Below are positions 45,420 through 55,812 of a stretch of 64,000 nucleotides of DNA, in pieces. This stretch comes from Charina bottae. Taxonomy: Eukaryota; Chordata; Lepidosauria; Squamata; Charinaidae. The position numbers were made by a program, and so were the translations under genes. Each line of letters starts with the position of its first letter. Positions within the stretch are counted from its first letter, which is position 1. The stretch covers positions 54,303,501-54,367,500 of the forward strand of contig JALMGJ010000006.1 of the NCBI GenBank assembly GCA_023362775.1, given 5' to 3'. A model generated the notes under the pieces. It was given only the letters and a program-made list of their open reading frames with translations. It searched no databases and was not told the origin of the DNA.

Positions 45420-46737
45420 CTTTTGCAGGGGCGTGCGGAGTAATTTGCTCAGCATCTGTTAGACAAAATCACTTGGATTCGCTCACAGTTGGATGCCAGT
45501 TTTGTTGCAGGTCCAGAGGAGATGCCTGGAGTGGAGTTTTGCCTGGTTATCTGGGAACAGTTTGAACCTGTTGGAGCTGAGGAAGTGGACAGGGTCCTTA
45601 GGACTGTGAGCTCAACCACCTGCTCTTTAGATCCATGCCCCTCCTGGCTTGTGAAAGCAGCCTGGGGGGTGTCGTGTGAGTGGGTTCTAGTGGTGGTTAA
45701 TTCTTTGAGTAAGGAGGTTATTCCTTTACCTCTTAAAGAGGCTTTGGTTCACCCCCTTCTCAAGAAGCCATTGCTAGACCCCACTATACTGGACTATTTT
45801 CATCCAGTATCTAACCTTCCTTTTTTGGGGAAGGTGGTTGAGAAGGTGGTTGCACAACAGCTTCAGAGGACCTTGGATGAAGTGTTTTATCTGGATCCTT
45901 TTCAGTCAGGATTCAGACCCAGGTATGGGACAGAAACAGCATTGGTCATGCTTTTGGATGATCTCTGGCATGGGTGGGATGGGGGTTGTGCATCCATCCT
46001 TGCCCTACTTGACTTCTCAGCAGCTTTCAATACCATCAATCATGATGTTCTTCTGGATTGGATCAGAGGATTGCGGGTGGGCAGCAGAGTGTTGGGTTGT
46101 TTCTTTGGGGTCGATTCCAGTCAATGATGATTGGGGATGATCAGCCCCTACTATGTGGGGTGCTGCAGAGTTCAGTGCTCTCTCCTCTCCTTTTTAACAT
46201 CTACATGAGGCTACTGGGTGAGCTCATCCATTGCCATGGGGTGAGGTATCATCAGTATGCTGATGATCCCCAATTATTCATCTCTGCCCCTGGTGAATTA
46301 AGTGATGCTGTGAACATCTTATCTCAGTGCCTGAGGGCTGTGAGGGTCTGGATGGGGAAAAACAGGCTTCAACTGAATCCTGGCAAGACTGAGTGGCTCT
46401 GGGTTTTGAGACCTACTGGTTCTAGCACTATGCCATCTTTGTTGCTGGATGGGTTGCACTGCCTCAGACAGACCTAGTGCGCAATCTGGGGGTCCTCCTA
46501 GAATTACAGCTCCTGCTCGAAGAGCAGGTGACAGTTGGTATAGAATGGTGGCTTGGGCAGTTATGTGTGCTCCTAGGACAGCACATGTTACACCTCTGCT
46601 CCACGAGCTGCATTTGTTGCCAATTTGCAACCTATACACACACACACACACACACACAGTATATATATATATAATTTGATTATTGTACATCGCCCAGAGT
46701 CACTTCTGGTGAGATGGGTGGCCATATAAATTTAATT
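45420..46737 (+). pseudogene. L2-clade LINE reverse transcriptase, frameshifted
   Basis: The first frame (45489-46127) has LDPCPSWLVKAAWG, then VHPLLKKPLLDPTILDYFHP, SNLPFLGKVVEKVVAQQLQ, DPFQSGFRPRYGTETALVML and ILALLDFSAAFNTINHDVLL (RT motif A). A frameshift near 46100 leads to the second (46058-46477), GVLQSSVLSPLLFNIY (motif B), YHQYADDPQLFIS (motif C) and NRLQLNPGKTEWLWVLRP. A further shift near 46477 reaches RNLGVLLELQLLLEEQV. Then the coding region breaks off and the 3' tail (CGCCCAGAGTCACTTCTGG, GAGATGGGTGGCCATATAAA) follows at 46690-46730. The 5' part with the endonuclease is absent. L2 clade is inferred from the RT wording and tail. Confidence 0.87.
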
Positions 46738-46815
46738 CCTTCCTTCCTTCCTTCCTTCCTTCCTTCCTTCCTTCCTTCCTTCCTTCCTTCCTTCCTTCCT
46801 TCCTTCCTTCCTTCC
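46733..46815 (+). repeat. (TTCC)n seeded at the L2 tail
   Basis: About 20 TTCC units begin directly after TATAAATTTAA of the L2 3' end. A (CA)n of about 10 units lies inside the same L2 copy at 46638-46658. Confidence 0.95.
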
Positions 46816-46819
46816 GCCT

Positions 46820-48130
46820 CAATTATTTAGAACATACCATTATTTTTTCTATTTGAAGCTTACCTTCAATCTTTCCAGCAGTTTGTCATCTTTTATATGG
46901 TCTACCAAAGATATAGGATATCTGCCAAGAATATACAATAAAAATGTAAGCACAAATAAGACAATATTCATGAAGCCTGAAATGTTTTCTTCCCTTATTT
47001 TTGTTTTGCCTTCTTATTCCCTTACGTCTACTTTTTTTCAGCTTCTTTCCACAATTATCCCACTTTATTTTTAATGCTTTCTTGCTTTTTTGTTGTGAAA
47101 TAGACCTCAGTCCAGTGAACCTTATATACAAACAGATCCCACAGGTAGCGATGGAAGGTAAGAAGCTGTTAAGTACAAATATTTCCTCTGCTAGCAATCA
47201 GAAAGTTCTTGATGCTTTGTTATGCTAGTTTTAATTTGTTCCTTTGTTTTTCAACTTTCTTTAAAATAAAAAATGAAAAGAAAGTTGAAAAACAAAAGTA
47301 AAAAAGCTAAAGAAATTCAGATGCAGCTATCAAAGCATTCTTTTGTTTATTCTTTTCTTTAAGTATTTATAAGCCATCTTCCTACCAAAAATATTATTCC
47401 ATGGAAATCAGCTGTAAAAAGATAGAAACAACAAAAACAAGATTAAAAACATAGCAACCTAAAATGTATCCATTTGATTATAATTTTCAATAAACATTAC
47501 AAATGAGTTTAATCAGTGTTATATTTATAATTGTCAAAGGGAGCACATGTAATTGTCCTATTCATGTTTTCTTCTCTCCATTGGGAATGCTGCTGCATTT
47601 CTTCAAAAATAGAGGAAGTTAAAGAAAATTTCTCAATTGGGTTTCAGTGCCTCTATTACTGTTTTAATAGCAAAAGGTTCATTTTTCCTTAGAATTTAAA
47701 AGGACTGAAGAAATGTCTGCAGGCAGCTGAAACGTTAATACTGTGCATGTCCTAGTTGTGATAATGCCTACATGGGGATACCATCTTCTTATGGTTGAAA
47801 AGATTGGGAGAAACTATGAACATTTGTTAATGGCAGCAAAAGCATTATATGCAGCAGATAGTGGTGTTGCAAAGAATCTTAGGGCATTTTAATGCTAATA
47901 TATTTATCTGCTTTTCCTGAGTTAATCACTTTCGTGAAATCCCTAACATTGCATGTACTAAGCCTTGCCATTTTAAAAATAATATTACTACAATATTTTC
48001 ATTTAACTAACTTTGATGGCCATTAAACACATCTAATCTAATTATTTCTACCATCTCTACTATTATTTCCATATTTTATTTGGTAGCCATATCACTCTCA
48101 GTCACTCTGTTGGTATTTTTTTTCTTTTTC
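46820..48130. other. Unannotated AT-rich DNA with a 20-bp hairpin
   Basis: Within it, 47243-47262 (TTTGTTTTTCAACTTTCTTT) is perfectly complementary to 47277-47296 across a 14-nt loop. Otherwise nothing recognised. Confidence 0.55.
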
Positions 48131-48145
48131 CTTTTTTTCTTTTTT

Positions 48146-48368
48146 GCCGTTCAGTCGTGTCCAATCCTCGGTGACTGCCTGGACTAGTCCCTGCAGTTTT
48201 CTTGGCAAGATTTCAGAAGTGGTTTGCCATTGCTTCCTTCTTAGGGCTGAGAGAGAGTGACTGGCCCAAAGTCACCCAGCCGGCTTTCATGCCTAAGGCG
48301 GGACTAGAACTCAAGGTCTCCTGGTTTCTATCCTGTTGCCTTAACCACTAGACCAAACTGGCTCTCAT
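48146..48368 (-). mobile_element. tRNA-headed SINE with BovB-like tail
   Basis: On the minus strand it starts GAGCCAGTTTGGTCTAGTGG (A box TGGTCTAGTGG), then GAGTTCTAGTCCCGCC (worn B box), GGTGACTTTGGGCCAGTCAC (core), GGCAAACCACTTCTG and a tail GAGGATTGGACACGACTGAA ending in A-rich sequence. GGACACGACTGA is a hallmark of the BovB 3' end, so this SINE is likely BovB-mobilised. Its head and core match the SINE at 39602-39846, which has a different tail. Confidence 0.88.
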
Positions 48369-48613
48369 TTTCTTTATAGCTGTGTGGATTTCCTATTCTC
48401 ATAGGAACCTCTTAATGTTTTATATCTTCTGAAGCACTTTTTAAAGTTTACTTTGGGATAAAGTGGGTTTCCATGTAAGGAAACAAGTTTTTTAGGTTGT
48501 AGTACTCCTCCTTGTCCTTCCCTCTGCTCCCCCTGCTGGGGTACTGTTTTTAAACATATTTATATACATAAATTATTATATAATTATATAATATTTATAT
48601 CATTAAATATTGT

Positions 48614-48614
48614 T

Positions 48615-48677
<63 letters not shown>

Positions 48678-48696
48678 GTATGTGTGTATGTATGTA

Positions 48697-48737
<41 letters not shown>
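48614..48737 (+). repeat. (GT)n, (TATG)n and (TA)n compound array
   Basis: GT units, then GTGTAT hexamers and TATG units, then an AT run leading into the palindrome at 48738. Confidence 0.95.
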
Positions 48738-48739
<2 letters not shown>

Positions 48740-48744
48740 TGGCC

Positions 48745-48788
<44 letters not shown>

Positions 48789-48795
48789 GGCCAGT
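48738..48795. other. 58-bp palindrome around (AT)n
   Basis: ACTGGCCAACTA at the left and TAGTTGGCCAGT at the right are exact reverse complements, joined by a self-complementary AT run, so the whole 58 bp is palindromic. Confidence 0.93.
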
Positions 48796-48799
48796 TATG

Positions 48800-49365
48800 C
48801 CATTTACCCTGTTATTTTACATAATGAAGCATGGAGCACAAATCCATTGAACTATTAACAAAGAACATTTCAACCCTATGCACATTTACATGGGAGTAAA
48901 TTCCTATAGTGGCACTTATTTGTAATAAAACATTCACAGGATTGTGCCATATATCAGTTAACCACTGAGCTGTAATGAGCACATAGTTCCAGGAGCTATC
49001 TATTGTTGCTGCTGATCTTTATTCATAACTACCCTTCTCTCTTTTTTGTCACCATAGGCAACCAAACTGTCCTCCACCAGGTGTACAAATACTCTTGATG
49101 TGATGAAGGCCATGACTAAAGCTTGTATCAAAACCAGCTTCAATGGATCCTTGTCTTCAATACCAGATTGGGAGGAGAAACAAATGGTTTATTTCTTAAC
49201 CAGTGCTCAGAAGGCCGCCTGCCTCCACTACAAACAAACACGTCTCTATAGCTGGTTGTGATTCTTATGGTGGGTTTCCCTGTTATCTCCACAAGTTAAT
49301 TTTCAGTGGCTAACTGTAGCACTCTGACGATTGGAAGGCAATCTGGAGAATCCCACTGTCCACTG
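48800..49365. other. Unannotated DNA
   Basis: At 48870-48950 the words CCCTATGCACATTTACATGG and ATTCACAGGATTGTGCC suggest a worn short dispersed repeat. Nothing else. Confidence 0.4.
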
Positions 49366-49369
49366 CAGA

Positions 49370-49642
49370 TGTCAGCCTTTGGGGGCAGACCAGATCAGGA
49401 AACAGACTCCACTGGAAGACTAGAACTATACTTTATTGAGACAGACTATAATAACAGAATCTCGCAAGCCTGATTGTGCTTTACCTCCCCTCCCTCTTAT
49501 AGCCCAGTGAATCAGGGAGGAGCCAGCCTGAGTCTGTTCTGAATACTGTCTTGTTTCCCAGACTTAAGGAATGTTCCAACCCCCTTTGCTTATGTAACGG
49601 TTCTTGCCTATTTCCCTCAAGTCATCTCCCTGATTCTCTACA
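49370..49642 (-). mobile_element. Solo LTR, family D, second copy (273 bp)
   Basis: Reverse complement of the 23641-23912 LTR: begins (minus) TGTAGAGAATCAGGGAG and ends GGCTGACA, with shared AAAGCACAATCAGGCTTGC and an AATAAAG signal. The flanks are GCAGA at 49365-49369 and GCAGT at 49643-49647, a 4-of-5 match to a duplicated target. It is less decayed in the middle than copy one and retains CTATAAGAGGGAGG, a plausible TATA region. Confidence 0.8.
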
Positions 49643-49649
49643 GCAGTAT

Positions 49650-50195
49650 TAATAAGGATAATAAGATCAATCCTAATATTCATTATTGTTAATATAAATC
49701 AAGCACTGGAGGAGGATTTTGAATCAAGTAGTCCAAATCATGTAAGGACTAGGCAATATCCTGATGAGTCTTTGTTTGTCCATGTGTCACTTCCTCTGTA
49801 TGATCAATGTGCTGCACTAATTAGGTGACCCCAAAACACAGCTCCTTCCAGCATCAACTATTCAAAAGTAGATCTGCATGCATGCAAAACCTGAATGTTT
49901 CCAAAGAAGTTCAGTTCCATGTTCAATTTTAGTTCAGGCTGAAGGATTAGAAGTACTGGAAAGAAGGACATGGTCCATATGCTGGGCTACTTCACTACTG
50001 TAAAAATATTCATGTATTTTTATCAGTATTTTGCTTTTGATTTCCTGCTAATATCAATTATTTCAGTTAAATTGCAAAAATATTGAAAAGGATGATTTGA
50101 ATCATGTAAAGATGTTCAGATTACTGCCTATGGGAATGCCTGTTCAGACTACTATCTATGGGAATAGCTAGGTTGCTGCTAATCGTGCCAGTGGA
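49650..50195. other. Unannotated AT-rich DNA
   Basis: Nothing recognised. Confidence 0.45.
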
Positions 50196-50199
50196 AAAG

Positions 50200-50841
50200 A
50201 AGTTACCTGAGGGACCGTCTTCTCCTGGTTGTATCTACCCATGCAATTCGGTCTGGCAGGTTGGACATGCTTCGGATCCTGTCAGCCAAGGAGCATTGGC
50301 TCGTGGGGACTAGGAGGTGTGCCTTCTCTGCCACTGCCACTGCCCTCTGGAACATTCTCCTTCCAGAGATTAGGATGGCTCTGACCCTGTTGGCCTTTCG
50401 TAAGACCTTAAAGACCTGCTTATGTACCTGGGCCTGGAGCCCCAAGTGTGTTAAGGGCCCCGTTTCTTGGTTGTATTGATATTGTGATGGAATGTCTCTC
50501 TGAAGGAGAAGGTAGTGTTATGGAGATCGCAGGACAAGAAGGAGGGGGCGCCTTCCAGGATGAGAAGCGCTTTCATAGCACAGAAGACCTCGGGCAGCCA
50601 TCCAAGAGAATCACGCCTTAGCGTGCTTGGGGTTTTTTCCCAGTGAACTGTTCTGGTGGCTTAGTTTGGTAAGATTCTGTGTAAGGTAGAGGTAGAGAAT
50701 AAAGATCTAAAGCTTATCTCTGGGGCTCTTATGTATATGTATATGTATGTATGTATGTATATGTTTTGTTTCGTATCTGGTTTTAATAGTTTTTATGATT
50801 GTTCGCTACCCAGAGTCACTTGTTTGAGATGGGCAGCCATA

Positions 50842-50845
<4 letters not shown>
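50200..50845 (+). pseudogene. L2 LINE C-terminus and 3' tail, interrupted
   Basis: The plus strand reads LSAKEHWLVGTRRCAFSATA, then TALWNILLPEIRMALTLLAF, RKTLKTCL to a stop near 50480, the C-terminus of L2 ORF2. The 3' tail (CTACCCAGAGTCACTTG, GAGATGGGCAGCCATAAAAG) comes only at 50803-50845. About 250 bp in between (50484-50730) is foreign. Upstream RT is missing. Confidence 0.8.
50484..50730 (+). mobile_element. Probable small LTR-like insert in the L2
   Basis: Starts TGTGATGGAATGTCTCTCTG and contains GAGAATAAAGATCTAAAGC near 50696, a polyadenylation-like signal close to its end. It separates the L2 stop codon from the L2 tail. No target duplication or inverted terminus was found, so the class is uncertain. 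Confidence 0.3.

Positions 50846-50847
<2 letters not shown>

Positions 50848-50899
<52 letters not shown>
50848..50899 (+). repeat. (GATA)n seeded at the L2 tail
   Basis: About 13 GATA units begin immediately after the L2 3' end. A short (GTAT)n run is at 50731-50762. Confidence 0.95.
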
Positions 50900-51018
50900 G
50901 TTCTTATGCTGCTTTGTGTCTTTTATTGTAAGTTGTATAAATTCATTGGTCTATCAAGCCATCTTCCAGATTGGTAGGATTACATTGTTTTCTGAACAGC
51001 CTTTACAACATTTATATT

Positions 51019-51074
51019 ATATGGGTGGCCATATAGATCCCTTTAATTAATTAATTAATTAATTAATTAATTAA
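51019..51074 (+). mobile_element. L2 tail stub with (TTAA)n
   Basis: TATGGGTGGCCATATAGATC is the worn end of an L2 tail, followed by about nine TTAA units. Confidence 0.6.
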
Positions 51075-51079
51075 TACAA

Positions 51080-52655
51080 TATTTGCTAGGCTATGGAGGA
51101 AATGGAATGCATTCCACCATTCTGTGGGCAACATATCACCCCCTGCCTTTAGGGTATTTAGACTATAGAATTGTTTTGCCCATCTTTATTATAATTTCCA
51201 CTGTTGCTTTCACTTTTTAGGTGATCATTCAGTCTCAAGGACAGATTTGTTATAGAGGAGATATAACAACTGTTTCAAGGAATTGCATTATGCTAGCTGT
51301 TTAGCATGCTAGGGAATTGAAAACTTGTCATTTATTATACTGAATGGTTCACATGAATCTAAACAACATTGACCAATTTGTTCACCTCCACCCCTATGAA
51401 TGAACAGTTAACAATAGCCCAGCAATTGCCCATTGTGCATACTGGTTTGAAGACATATTTTTCTATATGAGAGACAAGACAAAAATCCATGGTCTCTCAT
51501 AAGCTAAGTACAGTCATGTTTTTCTCAGAAATGTGACCTATTGTGTTTACAATACCGTTAGTCTGTATTACTGATTTGGCTTGCCCTCTTTCATCTAAGC
51601 AGGAAAAAAAAGAATCAGATAGGAATGCTTCATAAATTAGAATGAAGTACTATTGCTAGTGTGGAAACATGTTTAATATGAATGCTTGGAAGTCATTTCA
51701 TTTTCAATGACCCTCCATTTCATTTTCAACGACCCTTCAATGACCCTAGGAAAAGAGCTATAATATTTCCTTATTTGATATTTAATGTAAGTGAAAAATT
51801 ATTGGATGCATGTCCACCCAGCTGTTTTTCCAAGATGAATCCTAGAGCATGCTGAAAACAGACTGGACAGAAGGAGCTGGTAATGGAGAAGCAAAGAACA
51901 TCTTCAAAAGAGGCATTTTCTGAGCAGCAAAGTGGGTGTGGGAAGGAAAATTTGAATTTTGTTTAAAAAAAAGTGTGTGGAATGTTTAGTTTGGTTCTAA
52001 GATGGTCTTGGTCATTATGTTTCTCATATAAACATAACTAAGAATTGATATTAAAGAAAGTTAATATAGCTTACTGAATATTGAGATTTCAATAATCCCT
52101 AGATTTTAAATAATGAATCTTCTGTGTTTATTTTCTATCAAGATTATATGTATTTATTACAAGCATTTGTGCCTGGTCAAGATACTTGGAGCAAGCTGAT
52201 GTTGCAAGGAAAAACAAAAATTGCTAGCTTTGAGCTTGAGGGGAAAAAAGTACTTAAAATATACATAACTCTATTTATTTGCTGAGCTAAAAGCCTAACA
52301 TATGAGTCTGCAACTCTGCTTGCCCTCATACAGATTATCTGATTAACTATCAGACTGATTGAAGACTATTATTACTACCTGACTCACAGAAAACTGGAAT
52401 AAATTAACTATTTTCAATGATCAATAATCACTCACTAATAAATAAAAGTTAAAAATTCAACAAGTCAATTCATTTTGCCAAATAAATTGAGCATTTGGTA
52501 TATTTGCTAAGGAAAAGCCCTAGAAAGGCAGAAAGAAAGAGCACAGAAGGGCATATTTTCCCACACCAACCTGGCAAGATTACACAGCCATCCACAGATG
52601 GGGAATTGGTGCAGTAAGGCTAGGCTTTTGCTAGCCTACTAACCCATGTTACTGC
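51080..52655. other. Unannotated AT-rich DNA
   Basis: Nothing recognised. Confidence 0.5.
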
Positions 52656-52659
52656 TATT

Positions 52660-52785
52660 TATTTATTTTCTATACCGCCTTTATTATTTTTATAAATAAC
52701 TCAAGGCAGCTAACATACCTAATACTCCTTCCTCCTCCTATTTTCCCCACAACAACAACCCTGTGAGGTGAGTTGGGCTGGAGTG
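52660..52785 (-). mobile_element. SINE tail fragment, L2-like tail type
   Basis: Matches the tail half of the 39602-39846 SINE: TATACCGCCTTTATTATTTT, AACTCAAGGCAGCTAACATA and CCCTGTGAGGTGAGTTGGGC. The tRNA head and most of the core are missing, so it is 5'-truncated. Confidence 0.82.
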
Positions 52786-52789
52786 ACTG

Positions 52790-53995
52790 AATTTATTTAC
52801 TGAAAATGACTGTAAAGATTGTACATAAAGCTGCCATTATGATGCTCCCAGAATTCCTTTAGTAATACCTCATCACAGGATAAGATGTGGTGGTGGTTAG
52901 TGTGTTATACTGCAATAAAGAAAACCATGTTCAAACCCACCTTTAACCATGGAGTGATTAGGTAACTCTGAAGTGTCACTATCTCTTGATCCAACCTACC
53001 ACAGGACACTGGCTTTGAGAATAAAGCAGAAGGGGGATTCCTATGTCCAAAGTATTGTACTCCTTAGTGGAAAGGCAGGTTGGAATTCATGCATGTAAAT
53101 AAATATAAATGCAAGTTGTGCCAAGGATCCACAGTGTGGATGAGATTTTGCTGAGAGCCATATCTTTTTCTTTAGTTCTACTGATTAAAATATTTAACCT
53201 GTCCTAATTTTTAATTATGTTCCTTTACTGTTTAAGCAGTGAAGTTTGGAAAGGTAGCATCCAAGTAATAGGATATAGTTGCAATTCATATTATTTTTAT
53301 TAGGTACAGAGCCCCTTAAAATCTGTCTCTTTCAAATCTGCCCATGTGTCTTTTAAGGACATTAGAGACTGTTGTATTTCACCTCATTTGATAAAATATC
53401 CAAACTGTGCCAATTTATTTTGCACCCAACTTCTCTCATCTGATCAGACAAAGACCATCTCTCTGGATGTGGCCAAATTTCTTTATGCTGCTAGTGAAAT
53501 CAAACGAGAGGTGATTGCTCCTTCAGCTTCATAAATATGAAACTTTAGATTTAAGTCTTTTTTCTTGGCTTATGTATCTTAGGTCTAGCCACCAGTTTGT
53601 ATCCAGAAATACATATTTAATGGGAATTACAAAGTTATAGTATCAGAATTAGTTATTTTAGCCTTAAGAATTATAGTATTAGCAGAAATAAACATTTGGT
53701 CTTATTCTGTTATCTGACTCTATTCAAGTCCAGCATTTCTGGTTTCGATTATTTGTTGGGTTGATTGTATAATGCTATGCTGGTCAATGACTGAAATAAA
53801 AAAAATGATTTATCTTTCAAATCCAAAGGGTCCCCTGCAGTAAACGTCATTCAGTCTTTCATGAAACCCTAAACAATGTTTATGGTAATGGAAAAATATT
53901 GAGATGACCCTGATGGAATATTAGCTCTGTTTCAACTTATAATCAGAAAGTTTCCGATGATTTTTCTTGAGCATCTCTTCTGCCAACAGTCATAT
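52790..53995. other. Unannotated AT-rich DNA
   Basis: Nothing recognised; the frame at 53346-53534 has no known domain. Confidence 0.5.
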
Positions 53996-54009
53996 CAACA
54001 CTAATTATA

Positions 54010-55598
54010 CCTGACGACTTCCAGTGGGGGATTGGCAACTTGAGATGTGTCTCCACAAACTCCGTGGTTGACCCGGCAACACGAACTTTTTTGGGCTCAG
54101 GTAGGATTTCCTAGTTCTCCAGATTAAGGAGAACCCCAGGAATTACCCCATTTGTCCTCCGGACAGCTGGAAGCAGCCAGAAGACCACAAAACAGCATTT
54201 CACGATCGACTGGTAAGCTACCAGCTGGGAGAGAGGGTTTGCCATCATTTCCTAAGCTGTGTTGAAGCCTTAAACGGACTCAAAAGCTGCCTACCCCATT
54301 TCTAAAACACCATTTTTTTCTTTTTTAATTATTATTAAGGAGAGGCTCTTTGCAACAAAGAAATGCGGAATCTCTTGATGGTTTTCATTACTTTTGGAAG
54401 TTATTAATTTGTTAATTTGGCTTTTTTTCCTAAATATATATTTTTTCTTTCTTTTTTCTTTTTAAATCGTATTGTTGGATTTAAAGACTTTCGCCTGTTT
54501 ACTGTTACGTTTTTCAAAGTCTGAAGGATTACAAAAGAATTACCCACTTTGTTGAATTTGCGGAGCTGAGCTTTGACCTATCTGCTTTCCTGTGAGAAAT
54601 GGTTTTGTTTACCTTTATTCTTCCACCCCTGCTGATTAACACTTTCTTTCTGAAAGACAGCCTTTTGTCTAATATCCTGAGGCACTAGAGGGTGCAAAAA
54701 CGTTCCATGGAGGAATATGGAAGATTTTAAAGATATTTTTAAGGAGCTGTACCTCAAGGTTACTTATGCTTTGGACCATTTCTTAGAAAGTTATTTGGAA
54801 AATAAGGTCCCGGTCTCAAAGAAAAAAATGAGGAGTAATGTCCCAAAGCCAAAAAGTGAAGGGAAGAAGATTCACCTCTGGAATGTTAATTTTGAAGAAG
54901 GAAAAGCTTTGGGTGTAAAAGGAACGGAAATGAATGCATTCTTGGAATATTGAGATCAAAGACAAGATTTAAGCCTCAAGGGATGGAAGGTCCTTGAAGA
55001 TGAGTTGGACTTTACAAGGCAGGTCGAGGATTGCAAGGAGAAAGCCTTGTGTGTAACAGTGAGATATATAAATCCCTTAGTTTACTTTGAAGTGGGTTAA
55101 CTGTTTGTGTTTATTAGGATGGTCTTTTAAAGGTTTAGAGAGATGTTTTTGCTTTTGGGATAATGAATTTATCTTGGGTAAAAAGGATATTAATAAGGTT
55201 ATTGTTTAAATATGTAATGGTGGAGATATAATGTTTAACTATATAAATGCTTTGGTTAGGAGTAAAATTGTAATGAGGAAGGATAATATTTGTTTATCTC
55301 TCTATTTAGGGGGATTTTTTATGTTATAAAAATGTTTTTATATACATTTTAAGGGGAAATAGTGTTTTAGAGGAAATGTTATATTGAGAATGGAAATGTT
55401 TTATAGAAGTAATGTTCATTCCAGTTTGAACTAGAGTAAGAGACTGATTTTGACTTATTTATATCTTTGTTGTAGAAAGTCAGAAGTTAGTATGTATGTA
55501 TTATGTAGTATGTAGTAGTCTCTTTTGTATTTTCACGCTTTTTAGTTCCTTTTTTCTCTTGTAGTATACTTTATTTCATTTCTTGTAGTTTTTATGTA
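54010..55598 (+). mobile_element. L1-derived element with ORF1 start, no ORF2
   Basis: Begins GACGACTTCCAGTGGGGGAT, an L1-style 5' end. Its 5' UTR aligns with the minus copy at 21205-22920 (TGTCCTCCGGACAGCTGG, CAGCCAGAAGACC, CGACTGGTAAGC). An ORF1-like start follows at 54717. The rest (54955-55598) is T/G-rich non-coding DNA ending in T-rich 3' sequence. No RT motif is present. At about 1.6 kb it has both ends of an L1 but lacks the middle. Confidence 0.52.
54717..54953 (+). pseudogene. ORF1-like fragment (78 codons)
   Basis: Starts MEDFKDIFKELYLKVTYALD, continues with a Lys/Ser-rich part (PVSKKKMRSNVPKPKSEGKK) and stops after NAFLEY. The frame beyond the stop (DQRQDLSLKGWKVLEDELDF) still reads like protein, so the stop is probably a mutation. 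It shares the MEDFK start with the copy at 22219. It may be the N-terminal, coiled-coil part of an ORF1 protein; no RNA-binding domain is seen. Confidence 0.4.
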
Positions 55599-55599
55599 T

Positions 55600-55812
55600 T
55601 TGAACAGTCAAATACATCCGAACAGTCACTCATGCCCTTGTCATCTCCCATATAGACTATTGCAATGCGCTCTACATGGGGCTACCCTTGAAGAGTATCC
55701 GGAACCTTCAGCTGCTCCAGAATGCGGCCACGCAGCAGTTGTGGGTGCTGTAAGATTGGCCCATGTAACACCTCTGCTGCGCGAGCTGCATTGGGTACCA
55801 GTTTGCTTCAAA
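55600..55812 (+). pseudogene. L2 LINE fragment
   Basis: Frame-shifted pieces of L2 ORF2: VISHIDYCNALYMGLPLKSI, RNLQLLQNAAT, then AHVTPLLRELHWVPVCFKLK. Both ends are cut: to the left by the L1-derived element and to the right by the Penelope-like element, into which it reads in frame. Confidence 0.78.

Noticed and set aside
48250..48368. tRNA gene on the minus strand
   Set aside because: Same reason: tRNA-like head of a SINE with core and BovB-like tail; the B box is worn.
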